DNA of 64,000 bases, taken from assembly GCF_029023825.1 (NCBI RefSeq), contig NZ_CP118957.1, positions 367,501 through 431,500 of the forward strand, in the 5' to 3' direction. This document shows positions 43,549 to 52,919 of this stretch, in pieces (positions within the stretch are counted from its first letter, which is position 1; each line of letters begins with the position of its first letter). The DNA comes from Enterococcus saccharolyticus subsp. saccharolyticus (GTDB lineage Bacteria > Bacillota > Bacilli > Lactobacillales > Enterococcaceae). The notes beneath the pieces were generated by a model. It worked only from the letters and a program-made list of their open reading frames with translations, ran no database searches and was not told the origin of the DNA. A program made the translations under genes and the position numbers.

Positions 43549-44352
43549 ATGTTAATGCATGCAACAATGGCAGCGTTAAGTGTATTTATCTGCTTTGCAG
43601 GTAACTATTTAACTGGACAAAGTATGATGGAACGTCCATTGGTAGTTGGCTTAGTGACGGGACTATTAATGGGAGATATTAAAGTAGGAATTTTGATGGG
43701 GGCTTCTTTAGAGGCTGTCTTTATGGGAAATGTCAATATTGGAGGAGTTATTGCGGCAGAACCGGTAACAGCAACTACATTGGCGACGACTTTTGCGATT
43801 ATCTCAAATATTAATCAAGAAGCAGCAATGACACTGGCAATTCCAATTGGGATGTTAGCGGCGTTTGTCGTTATGTTTTTGAAAAATGTTTTTATGAATA
43901 TTTTTGCACCAATTTTGGATAAAGCTGCGCGGGAAAACAATCAAGGAATGATTGTGACGCTTCATTGGGGCACCTGGGTGATTTATTATTTAATTATTGC
44001 GTCAATTTCTTTCTTTGGAATTGTTGCAGGAAGCGGTCCAGTAAACACTTTGGTCGAAAATATTCCCCAAGCATTGATGAATGGTTTGAGTGCAGCGGGT
44101 GGTTTATTACCAGCAGTAGGTTTTGCGATGTTAATGAAATTACTCTGGGATAATAAGTTAGCTGTTTTTTACTTATTAGGCTTTATTTTAACAGCCTATG
44201 TGCAATTGCCGGCAGTGGCTGTAGCTGGCGTAGGGATTGTCATTGCAGTGATGATTTCACAACGTGATTTTGAATTAGCACATCTACCTGCTTCACATAA
44301 AGCGAGTGGGACAATGAGTCAAGAAGAGGAAGAGGAGGACTTTTTCGCATGA
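43549..44352 (+). CDS. PTS mannose-family EIIC component
   Basis: A 267-residue membrane subunit with about eight hydrophobic segments, including GLVTGLLMGDIKVGILMGAS and EAVFMGNVNIGG, typical of EIIC-Man. With EIID it forms the sugar channel. The C-terminal tail is acidic (MSQEEEEEDF) and overlaps the EIID start by four bases. Confidence 0.92.
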   Translation: MLMHATMAALSVFICFAGNYLTGQSMMERPLVVGLVTGLLMGDIKVGILMGASLEAVFMGNVNIGGVIAAEPVTATTLATTFAIISNINQEAAMTLAIPIGMLAAFVVMFLKNVFMNIFAPILDKAARENNQGMIVTLHWGTWVIYYLIIASISFFGIVAGSGPVNTLVENIPQALMNGLSAAGGLLPAVGFAMLMKLLWDNKLAVFYLLGFILTAYVQLPAVAVAGVGIVIAVMISQRDFELAHLPASHKASGTMSQEEEEEDFFA

Positions 44353-45176
44353 AATTAAAAGAAGGCTTAACGAATGAAGACAAAAAAATGATGCGTTCAG
44401 TATTCTGGCGCTCATGGACGATGAACATTAGTCGTACTGGAGCAACGCAATATCATGCAGTTGGTGTAATGTATACACTAATGCCAGTTATTAATCGTTT
44501 TTATAAAACGAAAGAAGAAAAAGCTGATGCGCTAGTTCGTCATACGACATGGTTCAATGCTACGATGCATATTAATAATTTTATCATGGGATTAGTAGCT
44601 GCTATGGAACGTCAAAATAGTGAAGAAGAATCGTTTGATGATAGTTCCATTACTGCGGTAAAGGCTTCATTGATGGGACCTTTGTCTGGAATTGGGGATG
44701 CCTTTTTCTGGGGAATTTTACGAGTAATTGCAGCTGGAATTGGTATTTCAATTGCTAGTACCGGTTCAGCAATGGGGGCTATTGTTTTTCTAGCTCTTTA
44801 TAATATTCCGGCGTTTATCATCCACTATTATGCTTTATATTCTGGATATTCGGTAGGAGAAACGTTTATTCAACGAATGTATCAAAGTGGCGGTATGCAA
44901 ATTTTGACAAAAGCTTCTAGTTTATTAGGATTAATGATGATGGGAAGTATGACAGCTTCAAATGTTAAGTTTAAAACGATTTTAGAAGTAGGGGTAAAAG
45001 GTAGCGAAGAAGTTATGATGATCCAAGATTATTTAGATCAACTTTTTGTTGGTTTGGTTCCCTTGATTGTCACATTACTTGCTTTTTGGTTACTTCGAAA
45101 AAAAGTTAATGTTAATGTAGTTATGTTTGGTATTATGTTCTTAGGAATTATTTTAGGCTTATTAGGAGTCTGTTAA
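44349..45176 (+). CDS. PTS mannose-family EIID component
   Basis: A 275-residue EIID: N-terminal FWRSWTMNISRTGATQYHAV, conserved LMGPLSGIGDAFFWG, and C-terminal membrane helices. EIIC-EIID complexes of this family are also receptors for class IIa bacteriocins. Last structural gene; a hairpin (GACGTGAGAGA/CTCTCACGTC, 45181-45204) follows before the regulator gene. Confidence 0.93.
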   Translation: MKLKEGLTNEDKKMMRSVFWRSWTMNISRTGATQYHAVGVMYTLMPVINRFYKTKEEKADALVRHTTWFNATMHINNFIMGLVAAMERQNSEEESFDDSSITAVKASLMGPLSGIGDAFFWGILRVIAAGIGISIASTGSAMGAIVFLALYNIPAFIIHYYALYSGYSVGETFIQRMYQSGGMQILTKASSLLGLMMMGSMTASNVKFKTILEVGVKGSEEVMMIQDYLDQLFVGLVPLIVTLLAFWLLRKKVNVNVVMFGIMFLGIILGLLGVC

Positions 45177-45246
45177 TTCAGTGACGTGAGAGATTTCTCT
45201 CACGTCTATTGTGTTATTATTTAAAGTTGAAAGAGGTGGTATTCTT

Positions 45247-47757
45247 ATGCGTGAAGAGACGTATCATAAGCTAATGAATATTTTTACTGAATCTACGGAA
45301 GGATTAACCACTGTTGCAGTTGCTGAAAAAATTGGTTTAAGTCGTTCTGTAACAAGTTTATATTTGAATCAATTATTACAAGATGGAGAAATTATTCAGA
45401 CAGGCAATAAACCTGTCTATTGGCAAAAAGCAGGTGTTTATGAAGGTGTAGATGTATTTTCTCAATTTATTGGTAGCCAAGGCAGTATGCAACAAGAAAT
45501 TGAGAAATGCAAAGCGGCAATTTTATACCCACCCTTAGGATTGCCAGTATTGTTACATGGAAATAGCGGTGTAGGCAAAAGCTTTTTAGCACGTTTGATT
45601 TACGATTATTTAAAAGAACGACAAGTAGCAAGTGCCAAGAACTTTTTCGTACTTAATTGTGCTGACTATGCCAACAATCCAGAGTTGCTTTCGTCCATGC
45701 TTTTTGGGCATCGCAAAGGTGCTTTTACAGGTGCAAACGAAGAGCGAAAAGGCCTATTGGCACAAGCAAATGGCGGTGTATTGTTTTTAGATGAAGTTCA
45801 TCGACTTTCTCACGAAAATCAAGAGAAGTTGTTTCAATTTATGGATACTGGGAAATTTCGACCAGTCGGTGAAGATGAAATGACAGAAAGCGCAAATGTT
45901 CGCTTATTATTTGCGACAACCGAGATCCCAGAAAATGTATTATTGCCTACGTTTTACCGTCGCATTTCAGTGGTTATTGAATTACTTTCGTTTCATCAAC
46001 GACCAATTTATGAACGTGCAGCATTATTACGTCATTTGTTTTGGCGTGAAACCAAGCGAATTGGTCGTGCGATTAAAGTAAGTCATGTGGTTTTTAATGA
46101 ATTGATTGAAAAAGAATTTTCTGGGAATATTGGTAGTTTAGTCAATGAAGTACAGATGTATTGTGCAAATGCTTTAAGAAAACAAGAAAAAGAAATCATT
46201 ATTGGGGACATCACGGATGAATTGATTGAAATCTGTCAGGAAAACAATGAATTATATGTGCAACAAGAATACCAACAAAAGATTGTCACTAAGTTAGAAA
46301 CGCTGTTAGCCAATGAACAAAATTTGCTCGCATTAAGAGAAAAAATTCAACAATTAGATCAAGCATATTTGTTAGATAATTGGCAGATGATGAACCATGT
46401 ACTCCCAGCAGAGATTTATCGCGTTGTGCAACATAATAATAAACAAATGTTAGATAATGAAGCTCTAACATCAGAAGCACTACAAAGTGTGGTGCGAATC
46501 GTACACTTGGTCAGTGAATATGGAAAAATTCCAAATGTAATACCACTTTATCAACTACTGAAGCAACAATATCCACGCACTACATTACTTTGCGGTTATT
46601 TAACTGAAGGAATCTCTAATGAACTGAAAGCAATTACTCAAAGCTTATTAGCAGTTATGTTATTGGAGCAAGTATCAGAGGAAATCCGTTACCAAGCATT
46701 ATTAGTCGCTCATGGCAATGCTACGGCAAGTAGTATTCAAGGTGTCGCTAACAAATTATGTGGGGAGTATGTTTTTGATGCTATTAATATGCCACTAACC
46801 TCTTCAGTCCATGATGTGATTCATCAAGTGAAATTATGGTTATCTGAAAGAGACACTTCAGAAGGGGTGATTATGCTTGTTGATATGGGTTCATTAACCC
46901 AGCTTTATAAAAGCTTGAAACCTCAAATTTTAGGAGAATTATTGGTTGTTAATAACTTAACGACATCTTATGCTCTTGAAATTGGCCAGCAATTAGTTGT
47001 TAATTATCCATTCTATGAGATTGCTAAAATTACTGAAAAGGAATTTAAAACGGAAGTTCAATATTTTGAAGGATTTGCTGTCGAAAAAAATATTTTAATT
47101 TCAAGTCTCTCGGGTCGTGATGTGTCGAAAAAAATTCGAGCTATCTGTGACAAATATTTTTATACAGATATAAAAAAAATTGTGCTTAATTTTAATGATT
47201 TAATGAATACATTAAATCGAGCCCAAGAAGAAGAGAACTATTTAAAAGAGACGTCTTTAATTGTGACGACAACTTATTTAGATAAAGAAACCGAAGTGCC
47301 AAATTTAAATTTATTAGATGTAGTTGATGAGGATGCAGAGGAACACTTAAATCATGTCTTGAAAAATTTAATGCATCCAAACAATATTCCGAATTTTATT
47401 CAAGAATCCATTCATTTTTTCTCAAAAGAAGGGCTATCTGAGAAGTTGGAATTTTTAAATCCGGATGTGATTATTCGCCAAGTAGAAGATGTGACCGAAA
47501 AAAGTGAGAAACGCTTTGATTTAAAATTAAGCGCCAAGATGAAATTTAATCTAACCATGCATCTTGCTTTAATGATTGAACGAACAATTTTAGGAGGAGC
47601 GGATTATCCGTTACCAGAGAAAATTGAGACGTTAAAGATTGCTAAAAAGCCATTTTATCAAAATATGAAAAGTATTTTATATACTTTAGAGAAATTCTAT
47701 CGGATTGAAATTTCTGATTGGGAGTTATATGTTTTGTATGAAATTCTTACTAGTTAA
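45247..47757 (+). CDS. LevR-type sigma-54-dependent PTS transcription activator
   Basis: An 836-residue activator. Order: N-terminal helix-turn-helix (TTVAVAEKIGLSRSVTSLYL), AAA+ sigma-54 interaction domain with Walker A GNSGVGKS (105-112), the sigma-54 contact loop GAFTGA (158-163) and Walker B VLFLDEVH, then a PRD, an EIIA-Man-like domain with LVAHGNATAS, an EIIB-like region and a second PRD at the C-terminus. PTS phosphorylation of the PRDs and EIIA-like domain should tune activity. It presumably drives the -24/-12 promoter before the adjacent PTS operon. ATG 47247-type alternatives are not needed; 45247 follows aagaggtgg. Confidence 0.92.
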   Translation: MREETYHKLMNIFTESTEGLTTVAVAEKIGLSRSVTSLYLNQLLQDGEIIQTGNKPVYWQKAGVYEGVDVFSQFIGSQGSMQQEIEKCKAAILYPPLGLPVLLHGNSGVGKSFLARLIYDYLKERQVASAKNFFVLNCADYANNPELLSSMLFGHRKGAFTGANEERKGLLAQANGGVLFLDEVHRLSHENQEKLFQFMDTGKFRPVGEDEMTESANVRLLFATTEIPENVLLPTFYRRISVVIELLSFHQRPIYERAALLRHLFWRETKRIGRAIKVSHVVFNELIEKEFSGNIGSLVNEVQMYCANALRKQEKEIIIGDITDELIEICQENNELYVQQEYQQKIVTKLETLLANEQNLLALREKIQQLDQAYLLDNWQMMNHVLPAEIYRVVQHNNKQMLDNEALTSEALQSVVRIVHLVSEYGKIPNVIPLYQLLKQQYPRTTLLCGYLTEGISNELKAITQSLLAVMLLEQVSEEIRYQALLVAHGNATASSIQGVANKLCGEYVFDAINMPLTSSVHDVIHQVKLWLSERDTSEGVIMLVDMGSLTQLYKSLKPQILGELLVVNNLTTSYALEIGQQLVVNYPFYEIAKITEKEFKTEVQYFEGFAVEKNILISSLSGRDVSKKIRAICDKYFYTDIKKIVLNFNDLMNTLNRAQEEENYLKETSLIVTTTYLDKETEVPNLNLLDVVDEDAEEHLNHVLKNLMHPNNIPNFIQESIHFFSKEGLSEKLEFLNPDVIIRQVEDVTEKSEKRFDLKLSAKMKFNLTMHLALMIERTILGGADYPLPEKIETLKIAKKPFYQNMKSILYTLEKFYRIEISDWELYVLYEILTS

Positions 47758-48006
47758 TGCTTTCTAATCTTTGATATACTCTCTAAAAGTGTAATTTGTT
47801 GATAAATCAGCAAATTACTATGTACTTAATGGAGACAGAAGTTACAATCGATGCAAATTTTGTTGGCTATCAAACGATTCAAGTGAACTCTGAATTAAAG
47901 ACTATTCATTTGCTTTGGTAAAAAGTATTGGACAGGATGTCTATTTTGTGAGAATGTAGTAGTATTTCTGATAAAATAAATGACAATAAGGAGTAAAACA
48001 ATCACT
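47758..48006 (+). other. intergenic stretch with hairpin and possible short gene remnant
   Basis: About 250 bases between the LevR-type gene and truA. GTAATTTGTTGA at 47791-47802 nearly pairs with TCAGCAAATTAC at 47807-47818, without a T-run. A 30-codon open stretch at 47831-47922 (TEVTIDANFVGYQTIQVNSE) has coding-like composition but no ribosome binding site or family match; it may be the tail of a lost gene. Nothing else is seen. Confidence 0.35.
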
Positions 48007-48747
48007 ATGAGAAATATAAAATTAACCATCGAATATGATGGCAAACGTTATCTTGGCTGGCAACGACTTGGGGATTCAGATAAGACAATTCAAGGGAAAA
48101 TTGAAGCAATTATTACCCAAATGACCGGTGAAAAAATTGAGATTATTGGTTCTGGAAGAACAGATGCAGGTACACATGCTAGAGGGCAAGTTGCCAATTT
48201 TAAAACCAATACAACGCTAAGTCGTGAAGAAATTCTAGACTTTATGAATCGTTATTTACCGCAAGATATTGTGGTTAAAAAAGTCGAAGAAATGCCGGAA
48301 CGCTTCCATGCACGTTACAATTGTATTGGCAAACAATATAGTTACTATATTTGGAATAATCCAATTCCTTCTGCGTTTGAGCGCCATCGTAGTTTCCATG
48401 TACCCCAAGAACTAGATATTGACAAAATGAATCTAGCTTGTGAGAAATTATTGGGAAAACATGACTTTATGGGATTTTCGGCATTGAAAAAGACGAAGAA
48501 ATCTACAGTTCGCACGATTGAGGAACTTTCTATTCAACGTGAAGGCAGTCTATTACATGTTACTTTTGTTGGCGACGGTTTCTTGCATAAAATGGTGCGA
48601 ATTATTACCGGAACCTTAGTCGAAATTGGTGCTGGTAAAATGGAAATTGACGAAATTGATGCTATTTTTGAAAGTAAAGTACGTCAACATGCCGGAGAAA
48701 CAGTTCCAGCCCAAGGATTATTTTTGGATGAAGTATTTTATAAATAA
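48007..48747 (+). CDS. truA: tRNA pseudouridine(38-40) synthase
   Basis: A 246-residue pseudouridine synthase of the TruA family, acting on the anticodon stem-loop. Catalytic Asp in GSGRTDAGTHARGQVANF; other family segments are KLTIEYDGKRYLGWQR-like start, FHARYNCIGKQYSYYIW and FLHKMVRIITGTLVEIG. ATG 48007 is 13 bases after aaggag, rather long; the ATG at 47980 precedes that site and is less likely. Confidence 0.94.
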   Translation: MRNIKLTIEYDGKRYLGWQRLGDSDKTIQGKIEAIITQMTGEKIEIIGSGRTDAGTHARGQVANFKTNTTLSREEILDFMNRYLPQDIVVKKVEEMPERFHARYNCIGKQYSYYIWNNPIPSAFERHRSFHVPQELDIDKMNLACEKLLGKHDFMGFSALKKTKKSTVRTIEELSIQREGSLLHVTFVGDGFLHKMVRIITGTLVEIGAGKMEIDEIDAIFESKVRQHAGETVPAQGLFLDEVFYK

Positions 48748-48749
48748 GA

Positions 48750-48780
48750 AAAAGCCTACTGTTCGCAGTAGGTTTTTTTA
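48750..48780 (+). terminator. terminator of truA
   Basis: AAAGCCTACTG-TTCG-CAGTAGGTTT hairpin with a UUCG-type loop and T-run. Confidence 0.92.
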
Positions 48781-48789
48781 GTTAGTGTG

Positions 48790-48804
48790 ATGAAACGGTT
48801 TCAT
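48790..48804. promoter_or_regulatory. palindrome ATGAAACGGTTTCAT
   Basis: A 15-base perfect palindrome around a central G, similar to a cre box but one base short. No clear promoter is placed with it. Confidence 0.3.
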
Positions 48805-48936
48805 TTTTGGCAAGATTCTTTTATTATTATAGAAAGAAGGAGGGTAGAAATTTACAAAAATCGACCGATTATATATAAATAAGGGCAATAAAAAAATATG
48901 TTTGTAGCAGAAAAAGACCACAAAGGAGTGGAAAAA

Positions 48937-49128
48937 GTGAATCGTGTGACAAAATATGGGGCAATTTTGATGTTAGGGGTATCCTTGTTGGGAATTTAGT
49001 TAAGTTTTCATCCAGCAATTGTTAGTAAAGGAAAATCAACATTATTTAGTATCTGTTTGTTACTTATTGCTTTTGCGCTTTATCTGATAGTTAACGGAAA
49101 GAAACTAAATGATCGAGATGACGTGTAA
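48937..49128 (+). pseudogene. small membrane protein gene interrupted by TAG
   Basis: GTG at 48937 is eight bases after aaggag. The frame codes VTKYGAILMLGVSLLGI, then TAG at 48997-48999, then stays open for 42 more codons with a second helix (STLFSICLLLIAFALYLIVN) and a charged tail ending NDRDDV. Without the TAG it would be a 63-residue two-helix membrane protein. No family recognised. Confidence 0.6.
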
Positions 49129-49195
49129 GGAATAACCATGATGATTGACAAGTTCGTCGATTTTTATTATTCTAGTAAAAATTAATCAAGAATAA

Positions 49196-49264
49196 TTTTC
49201 GTATAACTCCAATAATATGGTTTGGAGGTCTCTACCAGGAACCGAAATTCCTGCTTACGAAGAA
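49196..49264 (+). ncRNA. purine riboswitch aptamer, adenine class (U at position 74)
   Basis: The core follows the purine riboswitch: P1 TTTTCG/CGAAGA, J1/2 TATAA, P2 CTCCAA/TTGGAG with loop TAATATGG, J2/3 TCTACC, P3 CAGGA/TCCTG with a CCGAAA loop, J3/1 CTTA. The specificity base (74 in the xpt numbering) is T at 49255, as in adenine sensors; guanine sensors have C. It lies before an adenosine deaminase gene. Confidence 0.93.
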
Positions 49265-49306
49265 GATGCATGTGGTGTATTTTCTTCGTAAGCAGGAATT
49301 TTTTTA
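49246..49306 (+). terminator. riboswitch-controlled terminator before add
   Basis: Bases 49246-49264 (core CCTGCTTACGAAGAA) pair with 49282-49300 (TTCTTCGTAAGCAGG) and seven T residues follow. The 5' arm uses the 3' strands of P3 and P1, so ligand-bound aptamer and terminator exclude each other: adenine should switch transcription ON. Confidence 0.9.
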
Positions 49307-49332
49307 TTGAGTAATACGTGAGGAGGATATCG

Positions 49333-50334
49333 ATGTATTCACTACCAAAAATTGAGTTACATTGCCATTTAGATGGCAGTCTACGCGTGGAAACAGTGCG
49401 AGACATTGCACGTAAAGAAGGAATTGAACTGCCTACGTATCAAGTAGCCGAACTAAAAAAAATGTTGGTTGCACCGTTTGAATGTACGTCATTAGTAGAA
49501 TATTTACAACGTTTTGCTTTACCAAATGCAGTGATGCAAACCAAAGAAAGTTTGCAACGAATCACGTTTGAATTATTTGAAGACGCTGCGAAAGAGAATG
49601 TAAAATATTTAGAGGTTCGTTTTGGTCCATTATTACATGTCTTAAAAGGCTTAACGTTGACAGAGGTCATCCAAAGCGTGATTGATGGGATGCGCCAAGC
49701 AGAAGCTCGTTATGAAATAAAAGGCAATATTATTTTGTCTTGCTTACGTTCGATGTCAGTGGACAGTGTATTTGACGTGGTGGAAGCTGGCAAAAACTTT
49801 TTGGGAAAAGGTGTCGTGGCAATTGATTTATGCGCGATTGAAGAAGTAGGGTTTTGTGAACGTTTTGTCGCACCGATTGCTTTAGCGAAAGAATATGGGT
49901 ATCGAGTAACCATTCATGCTGGGGAGACAGGTAGTGGGAAAAACGTTTCTGATGCAATCGAATTATTGGGAGCAGAACGGATTGGTCATGGCGTATTTAT
50001 CAAAGATGATCCATTTGCTTATCAACTGGTGAAAGAACGTCAAATCGTTTTAGAGATGTGTCCAACAAGTAATGTTCAGACCAAAGCTGTCCAAAATTAC
50101 CAAGAACATCCTATTTATCAGTTTTACCAAGATGGAATTCCGGTCACTATTAGTACGGATAATCGCACCGTTTCAGATACGACAATGACCAACGAAATGG
50201 TCTGCGTGCAACAAGCTTTGATGATGGACGAACCAATGTATCAAGCGATTTACCAGACTAGCGTCGTTGCTGCTTTTGCAAGTGATGAAGTCAAAGCATG
50301 GTGTTTGGCGCAATATCCTAAAAAAGGCAATTGA
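49333..50334 (+). CDS. add: adenosine deaminase
   Basis: A 333-residue zinc enzyme converting adenosine to inosine for purine salvage. Zinc ligands His10 and His12 in IELHCHLDGS, the later His in TIHAGETGSG with catalytic Glu, GHGVFI, and the Asp pair in STDNRTVSDT. Start ATG 49333 follows gaggagg at six bases. It is directly behind an adenine-type riboswitch, the arrangement known for the add gene of Vibrio. Confidence 0.94.
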   Translation: MYSLPKIELHCHLDGSLRVETVRDIARKEGIELPTYQVAELKKMLVAPFECTSLVEYLQRFALPNAVMQTKESLQRITFELFEDAAKENVKYLEVRFGPLLHVLKGLTLTEVIQSVIDGMRQAEARYEIKGNIILSCLRSMSVDSVFDVVEAGKNFLGKGVVAIDLCAIEEVGFCERFVAPIALAKEYGYRVTIHAGETGSGKNVSDAIELLGAERIGHGVFIKDDPFAYQLVKERQIVLEMCPTSNVQTKAVQNYQEHPIYQFYQDGIPVTISTDNRTVSDTTMTNEMVCVQQALMMDEPMYQAIYQTSVVAAFASDEVKAWCLAQYPKKGN

Positions 50335-50359
50335 CAAACGACCGATTGATTGGTACTGT
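50331..50359 (+). promoter_or_regulatory. promoter of the SAM-I transcript
   Basis: TTGACA (50331-50336), overlapping the add stop codon, 17-base spacer, TACTGT (50354-50359). Confidence 0.7.
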
Positions 50360-50377
50360 TAGTAAAAATTAAATTCA

Positions 50378-50480
50378 TTCTTATCCAGAGAGGCGGAGGG
50401 AACTGGCCCAACGAAACCTCAGCAACAGGTCCTAAAGATACTGTGCTACTTCCAGTGGGTGGTTCCCAGATAGATGAGAG
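50378..50480 (+). ncRNA. SAM-I (S-box) riboswitch
   Basis: Conserved S-box strings in order: CTTATCCAGAGAGGCGGAGG, ACTGGCCC, GAAACCTCAGCAAC, the P4/P5 stem region and GATGAGAG closing P1 (TCTTATC with GATGAGA). A terminator follows. Binding of S-adenosylmethionine should cause termination and switch off the methionine genes downstream. Confidence 0.96.
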
Positions 50481-50498
50481 CAACAGATTGTTTATCCA

Positions 50499-50530
50499 GT
50501 ACACTCATTTTTGAGTGTACTTTTTGTTTT
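50499..50530 (+). terminator. SAM-I riboswitch terminator
   Basis: AGTACACTCA and TGAGTGTACT pair around TTTT, followed by T-run. An outer pair (TATCCAG at 50493-50499, CTGGATA at 50533-50539) could extend it. Confidence 0.9.
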
Positions 50531-50558
50531 TTCTGGATAGAAAAAAGGAGAAATGTTG

Positions 50559-51950
50559 ATGGAAAATCAAGGAGAAAATAATTTTCAAAGAAAAATGCAA
50601 ACGCGACATCTGATTATGTTGTCGTTAGGTGGGGTTATTGGTACAGGTCTCTTTTTGAGTTCGGGTTATACAATTCAGCAGGCAGGACCATTTGGCACGA
50701 TTGTGTCGTATTTGATTGGTGCATTGGTTGTGTACTTAGTCATGTTATGCTTAGGCGAATTAACTGTTCATATGCCTGAAACAGGTGCGTTTCATCATTT
50801 TGCAACAGAATATATTGGTCCTGGAACCGGCTATACAGTTGCTTGGTTATATTGGTTAACATGGACGGTAGCGTTAGGTTCCGAATTTACTGCGGCAGGT
50901 ATGTTAATGCAGCGATGGTTCCCATCAATTAATGTGTGGGTTTGGAGTGCGTTTTTTGCGATTTTAATTTTTGTATTGAATGTGTTGACTGTGCGTTTAT
51001 TCGCAGAAACGGAATTTTGGTTTTCATCCATCAAAGTAGTCGCTATTTTGTTGTTTATTGTTTTAGGTGGATTGGCGATGGTAGGTGTGATTCCGATGCA
51101 ACACGCAGATACGGCACCTTTGTTGACAAACTTTTTTGAAGCGGGCTTATTTCCAAATGGTGTTTTTGCAGTGATTACGACAATGTTAGCAGTTAATTTT
51201 GCTTTTTCAGGGACCGAGCTTATTGGGATTGCGGCAGGTGAAACGGAAAATCCTCAAAAAACTGTTCCCAAAGCGATTCATATGACATTATGGCGTTTAA
51301 TTATTTTCTTTATCGGGACTATTTTTATTTTATCTGCGTTATTACCAATGGATGAGGCGGGTGTGTTAGAGAGTCCGTTTGTCGCAGTGTTTGACCGAAT
51401 TGGTTTGCCATATGCCGCAGACATTATGAATTTTGTGATTCTAACGGCAATTTTATCAGCAGCGAATTCTGGTTTATATGCTTCATCCAGAATGTTGTGG
51501 TCATTAGCAAATAAACAAACCATTTCACCGATGTTTGCTAAAATTAATAAGCATGGTGTACCTATTAATGGGGTTATTTTCAGTATGTTAGGCGGTTTAC
51601 TGGCCTTGTTTTCGAGTATTATTGCACCAGATACGGTATATATTGCTTTGGTGTCTATTTCAGGCATGGCCGTGGTAGTTGTATGGATGAGTATTAGTGC
51701 GTCACAATTTTTCTTCCGTCGTCGCTTTTTAAAAGAAGGTCATTCTGTTGATGAGTTACTCTACCGTACGCCACTTTATCCAGTTGTACCGATTGTATCC
51801 TTTTTATTATGTTTGGCTGCTTGCATTGGGATAGCCTTTGATCCGACTCAACGGATTGCGTTGTTCTGTGGGATTCCTTTTATTGCTTTTTGTTATGCAA
51901 GTTATTATGTGACCCAAGGGTTAAAGAAACGAGGGAGAAAAAATGGCTAA
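50559..51950 (+). CDS. mmuP: APC-family amino acid permease, probable S-methylmethionine permease
   Basis: A 463-residue transporter with 12 hydrophobic segments and the amino-acid-transporter signature near the N-terminus ([20 protein letters not shown], then [19 protein letters not shown]). It is behind a SAM-I riboswitch and overlaps the homocysteine methyltransferase gene by eight bases, which points to S-methylmethionine as substrate, as in E. coli mmuPM. Methionine itself is an alternative. Start ATG 50559 is eight bases after aggag; ATG 50553 is too close. Confidence 0.85.
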   Translation: MENQGENNFQRKMQTRHLIMLSLGGVIGTGLFLSSGYTIQQAGPFGTIVSYLIGALVVYLVMLCLGELTVHMPETGAFHHFATEYIGPGTGYTVAWLYWLTWTVALGSEFTAAGMLMQRWFPSINVWVWSAFFAILIFVLNVLTVRLFAETEFWFSSIKVVAILLFIVLGGLAMVGVIPMQHADTAPLLTNFFEAGLFPNGVFAVITTMLAVNFAFSGTELIGIAAGETENPQKTVPKAIHMTLWRLIIFFIGTIFILSALLPMDEAGVLESPFVAVFDRIGLPYAADIMNFVILTAILSAANSGLYASSRMLWSLANKQTISPMFAKINKHGVPINGVIFSMLGGLLALFSSIIAPDTVYIALVSISGMAVVVVWMSISASQFFFRRRFLKEGHSVDELLYRTPLYPVVPIVSFLLCLAACIGIAFDPTQRIALFCGIPFIAFCYASYYVTQGLKKRGRKNG

Positions 51951-52881
51951 TACTCAGCCAATTGCTACGATTTTGAATCAGCAAAAAATTGTTCTATTAG
52001 ACGGTGCGTTAGCGACAGAATTAGAAACACATGGTTGTGTACTAAATGATGCGTTGTGGTCAGCACGTGTTTTATTGGAAAATCCAGAGCTTATTTATCA
52101 GGTGCATTATGATTATTTTAAAGCCGGTGCAGATGTGGCGACGACTGCGAGCTATCAAGCAACTGTCGCAGGATTTATAAATCGAGGGATGACAGAAAAA
52201 GAAGCCATCGATTTGATTAAGCAAACAGTGATATTAGCCAAACAAGCACGCGATGACTTTTGGCAAGTGAACGAGAGTCAGCGTCCCAAACCGTTTGTCG
52301 CAGCTTCTATTGGACCTTATGGCGCATTTTTAGCCGATGGTTCAGAATATGTGGGAAATTATGGGGTGTCTGATGAACAGTTAGTAGATTTTCACCGTCA
52401 GCGGATGCAAGTGTTAGTTGAAGCTGGTGCAGATATGTTTGCTTTTGAGACGATTCCTTCCTTCCAAGAAGCACGAGTGTTGAGTGAATTAGTCAAAGAA
52501 TTTCCAACAATGACGGCGTGGTTATCCTTTTCTATTAAAAACGCAACAGAAATTAGTGATGGAACGTCTTTAACAAAATGTGCGATGGCTTTTGAAGCAA
52601 ACGAACAAATCAGTGCGATTGGTGTCAATTGTGCACCGACTACTTCGGTTACCCAAGCAATCCAAGTATTGCATGGTGTGACGCAAAAGCCCATCATTGT
52701 TTATCCGAATTCTGGTGAAACCTACCATCCAGAAACCAAAACCTGGGATGGGTGTGAAACTGGTGAATCCTTTGATCAATTATCCGTAGAATGGGTACGC
52801 GCAGGTGCAAAAATTATTGGTGGTTGCTGTCGCACAACACCGCAAGATATTCTGGCTCTTGCGAACAAATGGCGTAATTAA
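51943..52881 (+). CDS. mmuM: homocysteine S-methyltransferase
   Basis: A 312-residue zinc-dependent methyltransferase that moves a methyl group from S-methylmethionine (or SAM) to homocysteine, making methionine. Zinc cysteines are in GVNCAPT and the GGCCRTTP motif near the C-terminus; the N-terminus has [11 protein letters not shown]. Translationally coupled to the permease gene. Confidence 0.93.
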   Translation: MANTQPIATILNQQKIVLLDGALATELETHGCVLNDALWSARVLLENPELIYQVHYDYFKAGADVATTASYQATVAGFINRGMTEKEAIDLIKQTVILAKQARDDFWQVNESQRPKPFVAASIGPYGAFLADGSEYVGNYGVSDEQLVDFHRQRMQVLVEAGADMFAFETIPSFQEARVLSELVKEFPTMTAWLSFSIKNATEISDGTSLTKCAMAFEANEQISAIGVNCAPTTSVTQAIQVLHGVTQKPIIVYPNSGETYHPETKTWDGCETGESFDQLSVEWVRAGAKIIGGCCRTTPQDILALANKWRN

Positions 52882-52919
52882 TCGCTTCACGTTATAATCG
52901 AAAAAAGGAGGTTATCGCA

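Noticed and set aside
48790-48804. Canonical cre site ATGAAACGGTTTCAT
   Set aside because: One base shorter than the cre consensus and no promoter could be fitted; kept only as a palindrome.
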